A DNA stretch of 64,000 nt from NCBI GenBank assembly GCA_947579605.1, contig OX388318.1:248001-312000 (forward strand), given 5' to 3'. The translations under genes and the position numbers were made by a program. Below, piece by piece: positions 32,525-44,222 of the stretch (position 1 is its first letter; every line of letters starts with the position of its first letter). The notes beneath the pieces were generated by a model. That model had not been told where the DNA came from and ran no database searches. It saw nothing but the letters and a program-made list of their open reading frames with translations. The stretch is from Athripsodes cinereus (taxonomy: Eukaryota; Arthropoda; Insecta; Trichoptera; Leptoceridae).

Positions 32525-32705
32525 GAATTAAAACAATAGATAGAACAGATTACCTAAGACAGAACCAATCTTTTACCACATTTAGTAGCAAGTTGAAAAC
32601 GTTACTATAAAGGATAAGCCACGGCGTCCTTGAAATGGTCACGGATCAGTTATAAACGGCGCCATATTAAATGAATCGTCTATAATGTCTATATTATTAT
32701 TATTA
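32525..32705 (+). pseudogene. CR1/Jockey-like LINE C-terminal fragment (degraded)
   Basis: The plus strand matches, with stops, the minus-strand fragment at 40945-41175: SKLKTLL is shared, then GxLEMVTDxL. It ends in an (ATT)n run at about 32691-32704, a plausible tail. Confidence 0.5.
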
Positions 32706-33765
32706 TCTCATATCTCATTTATTTAACAAAACAATATTAGATTCTACATTTTGAAAACAATATAAGATTAACAATAAAATTTTAATATAACAATAAATAA
32801 CAAAAACCATAAAATATTAAAATAAATTTATATTCAAAATGTAGAACCCCAACATTTATTCGAGTTGATTCTTCCATGATGTTCTATTAATTAGTACAAT
32901 CATGGGAGATCACTTACAGAGCTACAGGGACAAAAACCTTCTTAAAAAAACGTATACACCTACTGTTCATCAATGAGCCTAGTTCTGTCGTAGTAATAAG
33001 GAAATTGATAATCTTGATCTTTTAAATACAGTTCTATAAAGAAGGTGTACAAGGTAAGATGGAATTTGTTTCTGATAAGATATTGGTATGCATTGAAAAA
33101 AATCAAGACTTAGAAGTTTATTTTTTTGTAAGACTGTGACAAATTCGAGAACTGATGATAGGTACATGTAAGCAGTTTTTTTTATTTTCCTTTATAGGCA
33201 TTTCTACAGGTTTTTTACAATAATATGTAAACAAATATTGTATATACCTAACTAAGATTCGCAAATCAAAGAACCTATCCATGTATATATATGTATACAT
33301 AACCCATAAATAACTCAAAACAATTATTTTAAAATTTCGAAAAAAATCAAAGCATTTACAGAACTAAAAAAAATATGTTGTTTTTTTTCAACTATCTTTT
33401 GGCACACACATCTATTCATGACTATTCATGAAATTGCAATATCATTTATTGTTTATTGGTTTTGCAATATAGTTTTATTTATTTTATACTGAAACATAAA
33501 ATTCAAATACCTATCTCTTTTTAAATACAAACATCTGGTATGTAACAATAAACGAAATGTAACATTATAAAAAAAGTACGATAATAAAAAAAAAATTAAT
33601 ACAGTTTCTTCTCACATTCGGCCTCAATAAATCATTTAATTTTGAGTATTCTACAATAATGGACTTTTGTCACTTGATTAATATGACCGATCATTTATCG
33701 CGAAGTATTATTTCGCTTGTCACTAGCAAAATCGATCGCGATCTATATACAACCAAGTAACAAAA
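32706..33765. other. No recognisable feature
   Basis: AT-rich with A- and T-runs; nothing supported. Confidence 0.35.
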
Positions 33766-33779
33766 GTGCATTGTGGAAT

Positions 33780-34386
33780 CATCATCATCATCATCGCCCT
33801 CAACGCTCCTCTCGGGAGCACAGGGTAGAAACCAGCCTCCTCCACTCAGAGCGCCTCTGTGCCAATTGCGTCACCTCTTCCCACGACATTCCTTGCGCTC
33901 TCATATCGTTGTCATAGGAACGGTGTATTGTGAAAGAGGGACGCCCGGGCCAACGGAACCCCTGCGGACGGAAGAACAGTGCTCTTTTTGGCCAACTATC
34001 ATTGGGCATTCTCAAAACATGTCCCAGCCAGGACCATCGTCTCTCTTGTATTACGGAGATTACAGGTCTCTGCTGGGTGCGCCGGCGCACAGCATCATTT
34101 GTAACATGTTCATACCATCTGACATCCAAAATCCTTATAAGACACTTGTTTTCAAAGCTTAGTATCTTCCGCTCTTGAGCCTCCTTGGTTAAGTGCCAAG
34201 ACTCGTAGCCATATAGAAGGATTGGGATGATGCACGCATTGAACAAGCGACATTTTGTCCTGATGCTGAGTCCAGACGCCTTCCAAACTTTGTTCATGTT
34301 GTTGAAAGCCCCGCTAGCTGCTCCTATGCGGATTGGTAATTCCGACCGGAGATCACCCTCTGGCGTTATGGTTGCTCCCAGGTACC
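33780..34386 (-). mobile_element. 5'-truncated RTE-like LINE with 13-bp TSD
   Basis: TGCATTGTGGAAT at 33767-33779 and 34387-34399, identical over 13 bp, brackets a 607-bp insertion. Its minus-strand 3' end is a (GAT)n microsatellite, in keeping with RTE-type tails. A second short copy lies at 2326-2449. Confidence 0.85.
33800..34386 (-). pseudogene. Reverse transcriptase C-terminal half of RTE-like LINE
   Basis: About 195 codons remain open up to the stop. Visible family features: RYLGATITPEGD, a LLYGYESWHLT-type motif, WSWLGHVLRMP, a GRP near the end and SEWRRLVSTLC. These are the thumb and C-terminal region of an endonuclease-RT. The endonuclease and the YADD core are missing because of 5' truncation. 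The first ATG (34405) lies upstream of the target duplication and belongs to flanking DNA, so this is not a translated gene. The unbroken frame argues for recent insertion. Confidence 0.8.
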
Positions 34387-34554
34387 TGCATTGTGGAATA
34401 CTCACTTAAAAACATTCAAAATATCTCGAAACTGTTAAATAGTTAATCCTTCTAAAATAAATGATAATGTAAATCATTTAATTAATTTATTTATTCACTA
34501 TTTATTGTTCATTGATTACAAATACATAATTATTGTTGAAATATCATTAATCGA

Positions 34555-34747
34555 AAAGGAAGAAGTGTTAACCAGGGTTGGCGAAAGAAGGCAACTCCTC
34601 AAAAGAATCTGCCAACAACGAGCTAACTGGATTGGCCACAACATCAGGCACCCAGGACTGCTTATCGCAATCGCAGAGGGCAGGACCGAAGGCACAAATG
34701 GCAGAGGCCGGCCGATCGTTGCAGACCAATCCAATGGATTGTAACTC
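34555..34747 (+). pseudogene. LINE RT C-terminal fragment
   Basis: The plus strand reads LLKRICQQRANWIGHNIRHP then EGRTEGTNGRGRP, matching the xxNWxGHxxRHxxLL...GRxxGxxxRGRP tail of another endonuclease-RT LINE. It differs in sequence from F3 and from the 33780 element. No tail or target duplication is clear. Confidence 0.65.
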
Positions 34748-35239
34748 ATCATATCGTCCCTGTTCTGACTAACTGTCGTATCTGCCTAAATGTAAATTGT
34801 TCAGGAGAGCGTTTTTAGTGTTTTGTCGTGCATATTTTCGTCTCTCCTAGTTATATGATACAGTGTTAATATATAACATTATTTTATTTGTACCTATTTT
34901 TATATATCTCAGAATTATTTTTCTGATGAAATTTTGAGGAATTAGTAGATACAACACATTTTATTTAGAATAATTCGTAAATACGGCAACAAATCAGAAA
35001 GCTTTTCCAGGATAACGGTCACAGTTACAGGTGTGATCTTCAGTGAGAACATGCAGGGAACATATAAGTACACATTGGTGATCATAACTCAATTTCGCCA
35101 AAAATATCAGATACGACAGTTAGTCAGAAGAGGGACGATATATATCATAAATAATCATTTATTATTTAACAACACAATATTAATAATAGGTACATAAAAT
35201 TTAATCAATCAACCACTACCTAATAATTAACCATAAGCA

Positions 35240-35290
35240 TTGCAAAAGTTGATATTTTCAACCGACGGTACTTGGTGGAAATTCATGTTG
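35240..35290. repeat. Dispersed short repeat (378-421 family)
   Basis: GTTGATATTTTCAACCGACG and GTGGAAATTCATG resemble 378-421 and 55855-55893. Confidence 0.4.
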
Positions 35291-35386
35291 AATTAATAAC
35301 ACTGTCTTAATCACCACTTTTGTTTTGCTATCCAATAACATACTATATATTCGTTACCAACTTGTAATTTCTTTACTTTTCGCCAG

Positions 35387-35459
35387 CCTGATGATGAGAG
35401 CGGAAGCTCTTGAAAGCCGACTCGCGTCCAATAAAAAGTCACTGTGGATATACTATAAA
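35387..35459. repeat. End fragment of a dispersed snap-back-type repeat
   Basis: Reverse-oriented match to 688-760, including CCTGATGATGAGAGC and CTCTTGAAAGCC. Confidence 0.45.
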
Positions 35460-35475
35460 TACGTGTTTTATAAGA

Positions 35476-35652
35476 GTTCGTCGGTAGCCTGGAGGTAGAG
35501 TCTCGGCCTTGTGAACAAGGGGTCCGGGGTTCGATCCCAGGCCTCGGCAAACTCCCCTTTCACGACAAAAGCTTTTAGCTTACTGTGAAAGGTGTATAAG
35601 GTTGTATTTGGGTTTATAACAAAGCCCAGATATATCTTTTTTTTTTTTTTAA
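35476..35652 (+). mobile_element. tRNA-derived SINE (SINE-B), full length
   Basis: The head GTTCGTCGGTAGCCTGGAGG holds an A-box-like TAGCCTGGAGG; the B box GGTTCGATCC lies at 35528-35537. The body includes CTTTCACGAC, AGCTTACTGTGAAAGGTGTA and GGGTTTATAACAAAGCCCAG. Here a T-run stands where other copies have an A-run. Other copies: 62541-62730, 51747-51904 and 28277-28357. Because the body is unlike a tRNA and copies are multiple, this is a SINE and not a tRNA gene. Confidence 0.82.
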
Positions 35653-35774
35653 AAATATAATTAATTCATAAGCATTGCCCCAATCAGAATTTCTCCTGGT
35701 ATAAGGGGTCAAGCTACAGTCAATTACATTAATTCTATAGTAAATTACATTAAAATAGAATACAATCAATATAA

Positions 35775-35832
35775 GAGGGCTAGTTTATCGTAAAGGCGCG
35801 TTGTCTTCCATCTAACTCAATTTTACTCTAAT
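35775..35832 (-). repeat. Repeat D fragment (minus strand)
   Basis: GGGCTAGTTTATCGTAAAGG then TTGTCTTCCATCTAACTC, complement of the conserved D start. Confidence 0.55.
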
Positions 35833-35839
35833 AGGTTGT

Positions 35840-36285
35840 GACATACATCGTCATGTACAGACATTGTCTCCATAAGTGGGAGGTATGTTTGAATAATTAT
35901 TGCCAGTTTAAAGGAGTAAATAATTGTGGAGATGTTTTCCTATAAACATCTTATCATGATAATATAACATTTGATGTGTATAATAATATAATGTATATAT
36001 TATAGTTGAGATGTATATAGTATATTATATAGTAAGTTAAGGCTTGTTTAATTTTAATAATAAGTATGTCAGTAGGTTGCTATTTACTAGAACGTGTTGT
36101 TTACATTACATAACGCTACATAAGGTACACTATACATTTATATATATGACAAGTAGGTACCTACCCACTATCTTAGTAGAATTAAATAATATTATGAAGC
36201 ATGGTTAATAATAATTAATTAGTATGTAGTTACTATAGCTATTTAGAAGCTTTCTTTAAATTATCAAATAAAATAAATATTTATT
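35840..36285. other. No recognisable feature
   Basis: AT-rich with TATA-type runs; nothing supported. Confidence 0.3.
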
Positions 36286-36289
36286 ATTT

Positions 36290-36370
36290 CGTTTTGTGTT
36301 ACTGTTGAGTAAGACTAACGCACGACCGGTTTCGCGGACTCCGAGTTCGCATCATCAGGTACTGATCTAT
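36290..36370. repeat. Snap-back core fragment
   Basis: CGACCGGTTTCGCGGACTCC and GTTCGCATCATCAGG form the core seen in several fold-back repeats here (GTTTCG...CATCATCAGG). Only one arm is present. Confidence 0.5.
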
Positions 36371-37015
36371 ACTGAATTAAACAAAAACAAATACAAAAGT
36401 TCGTTAGGATTTACAGTGAAGGTGTACGGGTAGGCGGGGTCGTGTTGGTTTCAGGCGTGGAGTTCTTGGAATTTGAGATAGGGAATAGTTGTAGTAAGGG
36501 AGACGAATTTCTTTAAATTAATTAAAAATTTAAAGCTCACATAATATATGTAAATATGTGTATCATATACAACATACCTACATACCTAGTTAATACCTAT
36601 TCATATAGGTTGACTATCGGTGAGTAGAATAAACTGGAATGATTAATCTAGAGTGAATCAAATTCAAAAATATGACAAAAATAAATATACCCGCAGGTAT
36701 AAAGATAGAATGTAGGATTGTAGGTAGACATACATAGGCTGTTTTCAGTAGTCTACCTACTACAGATCTATTATTACAGTACGTGACATAGGACAGGTTA
36801 TATATTTGTATTAATAAACATGTTTACACATTTAGTCTGGCAATATTATTATGATTTGCCACAGTTATAATAATAATATGTCATCTTGTAGCCTCTATTT
36901 AATAAATACATACATACAACGTCATGGAATTACGCAGAATCACTTACAAAATATTATTTTTGTTAATAATATTTCATAAGTCTTTGTGATTAAACTGTGG
37001 AAAACAATTTTTAAT

Positions 37016-37225
37016 TTACTTACTTACTTCCAATGGCCGAAAAGCCCTTGCAGGACCTTTGCCTCCGAAACAATAGATCTCCAAGCCTTTCTATCTTGAG
37101 CAATGGAATGCCAGCCGTCTGGCATTCCATTCTAAAAGATTTAACAATCTTTGTCTTGGTGTGCCTAATGCTCTTCTGCTTTCGGGTATACCTTGCAGAA
37201 TTTTAGTCGCCTTTCTTCTCCGAAT
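37016..37225 (-). pseudogene. LINE RT C-terminus with (GTAA)n tail
   Basis: The minus strand encodes AQDRKAWRSIVSEAKVLQG, then LFGHWK and a stop, followed by repeated GTAA. This is a textbook LINE C-terminus (AQDRxxWRxIV). Upstream codons are frame-shifted and include a direct CTGGCATTCCATT duplication. It is yet another LINE family in the window. Confidence 0.7.
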
Positions 37226-37231
37226 GTAACA

Positions 37232-37420
37232 AATTAAATAAAAATATAGTTAAGCACTGTTTAATATCCACTATGTTAGATATTAAATCAGAACGTTTTC
37301 GCCTTTGCTTGTTGGCATCTTCATGGAAATTGAAATGTTATGAGAATAATTGTGTGGAACTTCTTCAATCACCAATAATATAGCGGAAACTAAACAATGT
37401 TTAACACTTTTTTATTGAAT
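37232..37420. repeat. Snap-back related element (family of 61465-61629)
   Basis: AAGCACTGTTTAAT, GAACGTTTTCGCCT and TTGTTGGCATCTTCA parallel the 61-kb element. The right arm is not clearly complementary, so the copy is diverged. Confidence 0.5.
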
Positions 37421-37424
37421 TGAA

Positions 37425-39575
37425 ATTATTATTTCTGTCTTATTATTTTTGGTCTTCAGCTTTCCGTAAATATGTTTTAACAGAATTAGGGAAAATATGT
37501 AACGTCGATCTTAAACATTGTTATAATATTTACGTTACAATTTTATTTACCGTTTTGTTATTCAAAATTAATCATAAGTGGACATAGAAAATTATTCATA
37601 ATGATTATTCTAAAATAAGGTATTAATAACAAATATATTTTTCAGTAATTTCACTTGACTTTATCATGCAAATGTAAAGATTATATTTGCTAATTTTAGA
37701 TTTGCCTGACAATAAAGCTGGGTCAATATTAGTACACCTAATGTCAAATGGAATTACTAAGCAACAATTTCAATTAAGTTCTTTATTATATAGAGCTACC
37801 ACTAAGAAATGTTGATAACATCATATTGAACTTTACAATTTTAACTGATTAGTATCTTTTTTATAAAGATAATAAAAAGTCGCCACCTTTTCTGATATAT
37901 TTTTTTTATTTTTTTTTATTTTATTTTATGGAGACACTCACAGAAAACTGACAACACAATACATAAATTACAAACATACAATAAGATCTGGCCAGTTCCC
38001 CAATTAAGAGCGTCTACAGCATATAATGGATTTCATTGTTGTAAAAATAACTAAAATAGCTTTATTCTAATAAGCTCTGTTCTATTTTGGGCTTCCTTTA
38101 TTGATAAGAACTTTCACATTAAAATTTAGGTCTCATTTATATTCAACTGTTAATATGTAAATCAAGTAGTCTCGAATTTAAAACATCACGTCATTGAAAT
38201 TATTATCTACTAAAAGCATCAAAAAACTTGTTTTAAATTTTACCCTAGTCAAAACTTAACACCTCCACCCTTGTGTGGTGAGGTGAGCTTTTTCGCCTCA
38301 AAGTGACATTACTGAAGGACGAGATGTTCTCGGTCAAAGATTTATTATTTTTTTTATTTCAAAAATATCAACTCATTTAGAAGGCAAAATGATAAATTTG
38401 GTTGAAATCTTATAAATAAATATTTACATAAGTCTGCTCGTGGATACATAATTATTAATGCTTGGATTTGAAATCAGTTGCTTCTTACGAAAGGTCAAAG
38501 TATATCTTCAAATCTACAGTCTGTAATAATTTTGTATAAATATTGAATTTCGGTAAAATTAAAAAAAATGCAAGAAAATTTACACAAAAAAGCTAAATTA
38601 CTGAATTTTTGTGTAACGTATGAAATACTTTTCAGTATTATGGGAATTTTTAACCCTCTGGTTACCAGTGTGCCCGTACGGAAACATGAAGAACTTTTTT
38701 TTTTAATTAGGTAAAACCGCCTGGTTAGAAAAGAATTTATATTTTAAGCGGATATTATTAAAAAGCTTGGTTTTATAAAGTGGAACAAGAATTTTCTGAT
38801 GAAGTCACTTATTTGATGTGTAATTTATTCCCAAACTTTGATTTTATTTTTTTGGCCACAATTGTACATTTACGACCTTTGTTTAGAAAATTGAAATAGG
38901 TGCTACCATTTTATGCGTCCATATTTTCCATATTTTATTGTTGTATATTTTTTTAATGATGTTTATGGATAAAATAATATTAGTAACAACTTCATAGAGC
39001 TTGTAATGCGTCCTTAAACTGCCGATATCCTTGTACAAAGAAATGCGCCGCCCTTAAAAACGGTAAGCGGTAATTAAAAAAATATTTCACCAAAAATCAT
39101 ATTTTTTTTGCTTATTTATTATACATATAAAAAATCATTCCAAGGCTCTTCAATTTAATTTGGTACTGAGAGGGTTTTAAAACGACCATATCAGAAACGG
39201 AGCGAAGTTTTAGAAACCTACATAATTATAATAGGAGTAAAGTGGGTTAGCTTTCAGCTTAGAAGAATAAGAAAGACGCGATTAAGATGTTTCCCAAAAA
39301 CCCAGATTCATATTTTGATTAATTTAATTATATTTATTTATTTATTTATAGCTATAATAACCATATGTCGGCATGAGAGCTAGAAAGCCTTTTCGCCGAT
39401 ACATGTTAACAATATAAAAAGCATTAAAAAAAACAAGAAAAAACATTACACACTCATCGAGCACAATGCGAGAAACACCCCGATCATAATGCTCACCAAG
39501 CACCATAGAATAATACGATATTTATGTATTTTAAAACAATATACGCCAATTGGTGATTCAAAGTAGAAATAAATA
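37425..39575. other. No recognisable feature
   Basis: About 2.1 kb with nothing I can support: AT-rich, many short A/T runs, no tail, TIR or coding-like frame. Confidence 0.35.
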
Positions 39576-39582
39576 AATACTT

Positions 39583-39716
39583 GCCCTGGGTCTGGGTGTT
39601 ACATGACGTATGTATATGTGTTAAGTGCATTGTTTGTATTTGTATCGTTGCGTTTGTACTCATAATACAAGATTCATATCTTAGCTTGGACTAGCTCGAT
39701 CTGTGAGGATTGTTTA
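39583..39716 (+). repeat. SINE-A, 5' truncated
   Basis: GCCCTGGGTCTGGGTGTTAC, TAAGTGCATTG, CATAATACAAGATTCATATC and TCGATCTGTGAGGATTG match the SINE-A body without its Pol III boxes. Confidence 0.7.
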
Positions 39717-40182
39717 AAAAAAAGAAGCTTTATTGGATATAATTACATTGAAAGAACCTCTACACACTCGGATATCTCAGGAGTCGGAGACTCCTATATA
39801 TCCGAATTTGCACACATCACTTTCATTTCCTCAGGGGCGACCCGAAGAACAGATCAACGTAAGTCGCCTCGTTGGAACAATAAACAAAAAGAAACAAAAA
39901 TAGCCCATATTGGGAAAAATTAAAATAAAGTGATATCACACAATACATGTGTGACATATGTAATTAACCATAATAAATTAAACCAATATTATTGGATATA
40001 AGTGTAATATACAAAATGTATCATAGATTTGACGAAGAAGAAACTTAGTTTACACACATAATATTGTTTTAATGAAATGCGACTCGGGCAGAATAACACA
40101 TTTTTATTTGTTCAAATAAAAGAAAGACAAATCTCATATTTTTACAAACTGTTTCTGAACAAAGGAAGTTTCAAAGTTATCT
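39717..40182. other. Unassigned; small hairpin at 39768-39805
   Basis: TCGGATATCTCAGGAGTC faces GACTCCTATATATCCGA, an imperfect stem of about 17 bp. The stretch 39730-39900 is somewhat GC-richer and may be a LINE UTR, but I cannot place it. Confidence 0.35.
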
Positions 40183-40428
40183 CTATTTTTTTGTTGTATA
40201 ATTATCGATACTTCTGTTGTGTTTTTCTTTTCCCTTTACAAGTTTAGTATGTACAATGTTAGTGGGTCTAATATGTGATACTGTCTGCTGTAATGACCAC
40301 ATATAAACAACTAAACCTTTAGCCTCCAACTTGCCAACAGGAAATGGTCTACAGAAAGAATTATGTCTTTCAATTTGCTTGCCACGTACGTTTCTAGCAC
40401 CTGGATGAAAAATAATTACGCCCTGATT
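40183..40428 (-). CDS. Unassigned open frame, possible coding fossil
   Basis: 81 codons are open on the minus strand between two stops. They read like real protein (GVIIFHPGARNVRGKQIERH, then CRPFPVGKLEAKGLVVYMW and HIRPTNIVHTKLVKGK). Upstream on the same strand (about 40500-40640) another frame gives a charged, helical-looking stretch (VRDIEREQSKYDKSWRNKK). I do not recognise the family. A decayed transposon or gene with a frameshift would fit. Confidence 0.25.
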   Translation of the reverse strand, partial: NQGVIIFHPGARNVRGKQIERHNSFCRPFPVGKLEAKGLVVYMWSLQQTVSHIRPTNIVHTKLVKGKEKHNRSIDNYTTKK

Positions 40429-40944
40429 TCACCCCTCGTCTCATCCATTTAAGTTGGGGTCACATTGCGAATATTTTTAGATTTGTAAATTCCTTGTTTT
40501 ATTATACACTTTTTGTCTTATATGGACATTGTCAATCTCATTATTGATAAGGTTTTTTTTATTTCTCCATGACTTGTCGTACTTGGATTGCTCTCGCTCA
40601 ATGTCTCTCACCTGCCCATCTTCTTTGAGGCCAATCAATTCCACTTTTTCATCTCAAATCTTCATTTCAATACTTGAGTTTCTCTTCGTCAGTTCCCTAC
40701 TTGACCATATGATCTGCTCATTTTCACTTGAATATTAAATTTATTTATAATATTTTTAAAATAAATAGCAATATTTTAATTATTATACAATATATTGCCC
40801 CCATATAAATGAAATGAAACATTATTGCTTGTATTTTGAAGGTAAAATTCAAAATGTTAGAAACAATATATAGGTATTCAAAACATAGAGAACACGACTA
40901 AAAATTACGAATAATTCGAACATAGGTTTTTAACTAACTAACCA

Positions 40945-41175
40945 TTACTAACCATTGGCATTTTCAGATACTTCATAGTTATATTGTAAACAATAATAAT
41001 AAAGAAAATTTGTATTTGGCGCCGATAAGTGATCCGTGACCATCTCAAGGGCGCCGCGACATTTCTTGAAAAGCAACGTTTTCAGCTTACTCCTGAATGT
41101 TGCTGTGGGTTGGTTCTGTCTTAAATCCGCTGGTAATCGGTTCCAGGCAGTTGGCCTCACAACGCTGAAGCTCCT
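40945..41175 (-). pseudogene. CR1/Jockey-like LINE RT C-terminus
   Basis: A 70-codon frame reads RPTAWNRLPADLRQNQP, then TFRSKLKTLLFKKC and ALEMVTDHL before its stop. The AWNxLPxDLR...FRSxLKTxLF pattern is typical of the end of CR1, L2 and Jockey-type RTs. It is 5' truncated; no clear duplication. Related degraded copy at 32525-32705. Confidence 0.7.
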
Positions 41176-41179
41176 TTCT

Positions 41180-41925
41180 GCGAATATTTATTTATTTATT
41201 TTATTTATTTATTAACATAATATACGGCTAAATAGCCTTTAAAGTACAATAACTTACAAAAACAAACTTGAAACAAACACAATTTGAAGTATTTGCCCTG
41301 TTGGGTTCTACAAGTTTGTTTACAACGGTGGAAGCTGATCGCAGTGGTCGCCTCAGAGGTTCGTCAACAATGATGACTTAACAAAGTCACAGAAAAAAGT
41401 GGTAGTGTTGCAGAGCATCTCGGTGCTTGAAATTATCAAAATTAGTTTTTTGTGATTTCCGTTCCATTATTTTTGTGTTTTTAATATATCAAAGGTTTTC
41501 TTTACTCGTGTCTTATATACATACAATGATTGTATGTACAAGTATATTGTTTATTGTTTCCTTGTGATATTATTGTCACAGCATAAGAACGTAATATAAA
41601 ACGGATCCGCCATTACGGCTTTTACATTAACGACGCAATAAAAAACAAAATAAATTTCAAGTCCACAGAATGAAATGTACTTTTAGTGATGTTACAGAAA
41701 GTGCTTTGGTCAGACAAAGGATATCCGGTAAGATACTAAACTGGATATATGGTGTAAGTGACTGGGTATTTGGCCACTCTTATCACAAATTCAGTTACCA
41801 GAGTGTTTTTTTGTGTGGGGCGAGAGGATATCTTTAGTGAGCAAGAGAGTGAGTGAAAGTAGGTACTTAAATATTTTTAGTATTATTCAAACATCGATTA
41901 TAAGGAAGTTAACTACTTCAGTTAA
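41180..41925. other. No recognisable feature
   Basis: Begins with a (TTTA)n microsatellite at about 41189-41215. The stretch 41290-41430 is less AT-rich but shows no frame or repeat I can name. Confidence 0.3.
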
Positions 41926-41929
41926 GCAA

Positions 41930-42030
41930 TGAAGTATGCCACTTTCAATGATATTGACGCGGAGAGGACGATTTGCGTGCTTATTACAAGTAAATGGTCT
42001 GCTGTCTTGGATGCCGTGATGGGGTGGATG
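41930..42030 (+). repeat. Degraded repeat A copy
   Basis: AATGAAGTATGCCACTTTCA, GACGCGGAGAGGACGATTTG and GGATGCCGTGATGG; the (GGAT)n end replaces the usual tail. Confidence 0.55.
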
Positions 42031-42309
42031 GATGGATGTTTGAAGCATAGCCCAGATAAAATAAATACTGGTACGTAAAAGACCAGGATTGAGGTCGGGC
42101 AGGACTATCTCATCCAGCTTCAGGCTGACAGCTTTGAGTGAAAATGTTCCAATATTAATAATGTATGTCATATTGTATATTTTATTCAACAAGTTTGCCT
42201 AACTGCATCTTCTTTTATAGATAAATATACGAGTGTAGATTTACATTATTTTAAAATAAAAATCGGAATTCATGCAATAACAGTCGGTCTCCAGAATGAT
42301 ATTAAAATG

Positions 42310-42460
42310 AACCGTTGTCCCAGGTTCGATTCCCAGCCAGAGCAAATTGAAAAATGACCTTTTTCAAATTGTTCTAGGTCTGGGTGTTACATGTATATGT
42401 GTTTAGTGCATTGTATATATTATGTGTGTATCGTCGTGTTAGTATCCATATTATATTTGT
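42310..42460 (+). repeat. SINE-A copy, head partly lost
   Basis: Keeps the exact B box GGTTCGATTCC (42323-42333) and continues CCAGCCAGAGCA, AATGACCTTTTTCAAATTG and GTCTGGGTGTTACATG. The A box is missing. Confidence 0.75.
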
Positions 42461-42754
42461 TACCAGATATCCGTTTAATTGCTACTCTTCATACAGCGAA
42501 GTCATCAAACAACAGACAAAAACGCAGACGAGAAAAGGGAAGAAGGAAGGAAGAAATGTCCACAACAGGCGTGAAAATAAATTAAATTTTTAATACAACG
42601 ATAATAATAACGTTTTGTGTAATATGCAAATGTGACAGTTTTATACACAGTACCTAATGGAGGAGGGCAAATAATGAATAATTATATAAATACTTCTGAT
42701 AAGTGTTTGTAAACAAGTAGATTTTTGGTTGTTTTCTAAATCAATTCATTCATA

Positions 42755-42905
42755 CCATAACGAAATTTCTCATAATTGGGGTAGCCAGAGAACTAACTCT
42801 TTATCGTGCCAACAAAAGCTTATGACAGTCAAGACGGGTGGCGTGTCGTATCTCTGAAGCTGTTAAATGAATAGCTGCGTTTTACAGGATATTTAAAAAC
42901 TAAAT
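42755..42905 (-). repeat. Degraded repeat A copy (minus strand)
   Basis: CATACCATAACGAAATTTC, ATTGGGGTAGCCAGAG and GACGGGTGGCGTGTCGTATC mark it. Confidence 0.55.
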
Positions 42906-42909
42906 AGAA

Positions 42910-43870
42910 ATACTCAGACAATCGTTGTTTTTTTTACCAATTAAAATTCATTAATTTGTCATCACTCTCGGAGTACAGGGGGAAATAAGATCCAACATTC
43001 AGTGCATTGCACCAATCGAATTACCTCTTCCAGTGATATTCACAATACTGACGATGTAATGTCGTTGAAATAGGAAGGATGTGTAATTGTGTAATATGAA
43101 AGATGGTACAGTCCAGGCTTTCAGAAACCTCGCAAATGTTAAAAAATGTGTTTTGATACACTATAAAAGATAATAATATTATCTAGAAACGGAAGCTATC
43201 TATGTTGAGCCATTTCATCGTTTTATTTATCCCGTCCTTTTCATCGTTTATTTTACGAAGTTATCGATTGAATTATGCAACAGAAATATGTCAGTATAGA
43301 ATAATGAGACATACTCAATAAAATTGTGTAACCTGTGTCCATAACATTGAACACATTGACTCATTTGATGGTGGGTTGCAAGCGATCAGTTTAGGGTCGA
43401 ACCATGCGATTTTGTGGCTGCGGAGTCTAGAGATACGCATGTGATATAAATCCCATAAGTAGAAGAATAAATCAAAGGTTTCCTTTAAACCTTATACAAA
43501 TAATACGTAGCATTTTAAATTAGTTTGTAGATTGTTCATAGTAGCTCACATAATTGCTTTATAATAATTTTCTCTTGTATTACTATATACATATAACCAG
43601 TTGAATAGTTGTAAATAATTCATATTGATAATGACCGGAATAGTTGAAAGACTTTTCTATCATCATCAATAATTTATAGTAGAAAGAAACAATTGTTTCA
43701 ATTTACCCTGTACTTCATGTGTATTGAAACAATAAATAAGAAAAAGAACACCATGGGATGATTGATTCAATAAATGTACAATGCATATTGAACTCCTACG
43801 CAGTTTAGAATTAGAGAGTTAATGCTGGACAAATAATAACTCTATTTCTGGAATGTAAACAACAACAGTA
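42910..43870. other. No recognisable feature
   Basis: AT-rich. Near 42956-43060 a diverged match to the RTE-like (ATC)n LINE end (CATCACTCTCGGAGTACAGG) is possible but weak. Confidence 0.3.
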
Positions 43871-43873
43871 TAA

Positions 43874-44222
43874 TCTAATATATAAAATTCTCGAGTCACG
43901 GTGTTTGTTATCATACTCCTCCGAAACGGCTGACCTGATTTTGATGAAATTTTGTGTGCTTATCGGGTAGGTCTGAGAATCGGCCAACACTAATTTTTCA
44001 TGCCCCTTAAAGTGAGTGGTCCACCCCATTTTTTTGTGGACAAAATTTTTTATTTTTATTTTTTTATGGTGAGGCACTAAAAATACATACAGCCCTAAAT
44101 TTTCACTCTTCTACCATAAACTCCTATTTTTAATAGCTATATTAGTAATTCAATCATTTTCAACTCCGGTTGATATAATATTATAATGTATATGGGAAAA
44201 CAACGTTTGCCGGGTCAGCTAG
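43874..44222 (+). mobile_element. Non-autonomous Helitron (second copy)
   Basis: Starts TCTAATATATAAAATTCTCG after an A and ends GTTTGCCGGGTCAGCTAG before a T. Same interior blocks as 9180-9502, with several indels between the two copies. No coding sequence. Confidence 0.9.

Noticed and set aside
34227..34409. Plus-strand frames across the RTE-like fragment
   Set aside because: They are antisense shadows of the minus-strand reverse transcriptase frame.
35528..35537. Pol III B box and tRNA-like head suggesting a tRNA gene (also at 7036, 42323, 51842, 62596)
   Set aside because: The sequences lack a tRNA cloverleaf, continue into a shared non-tRNA body and recur in several truncated copies, so they are SINEs.
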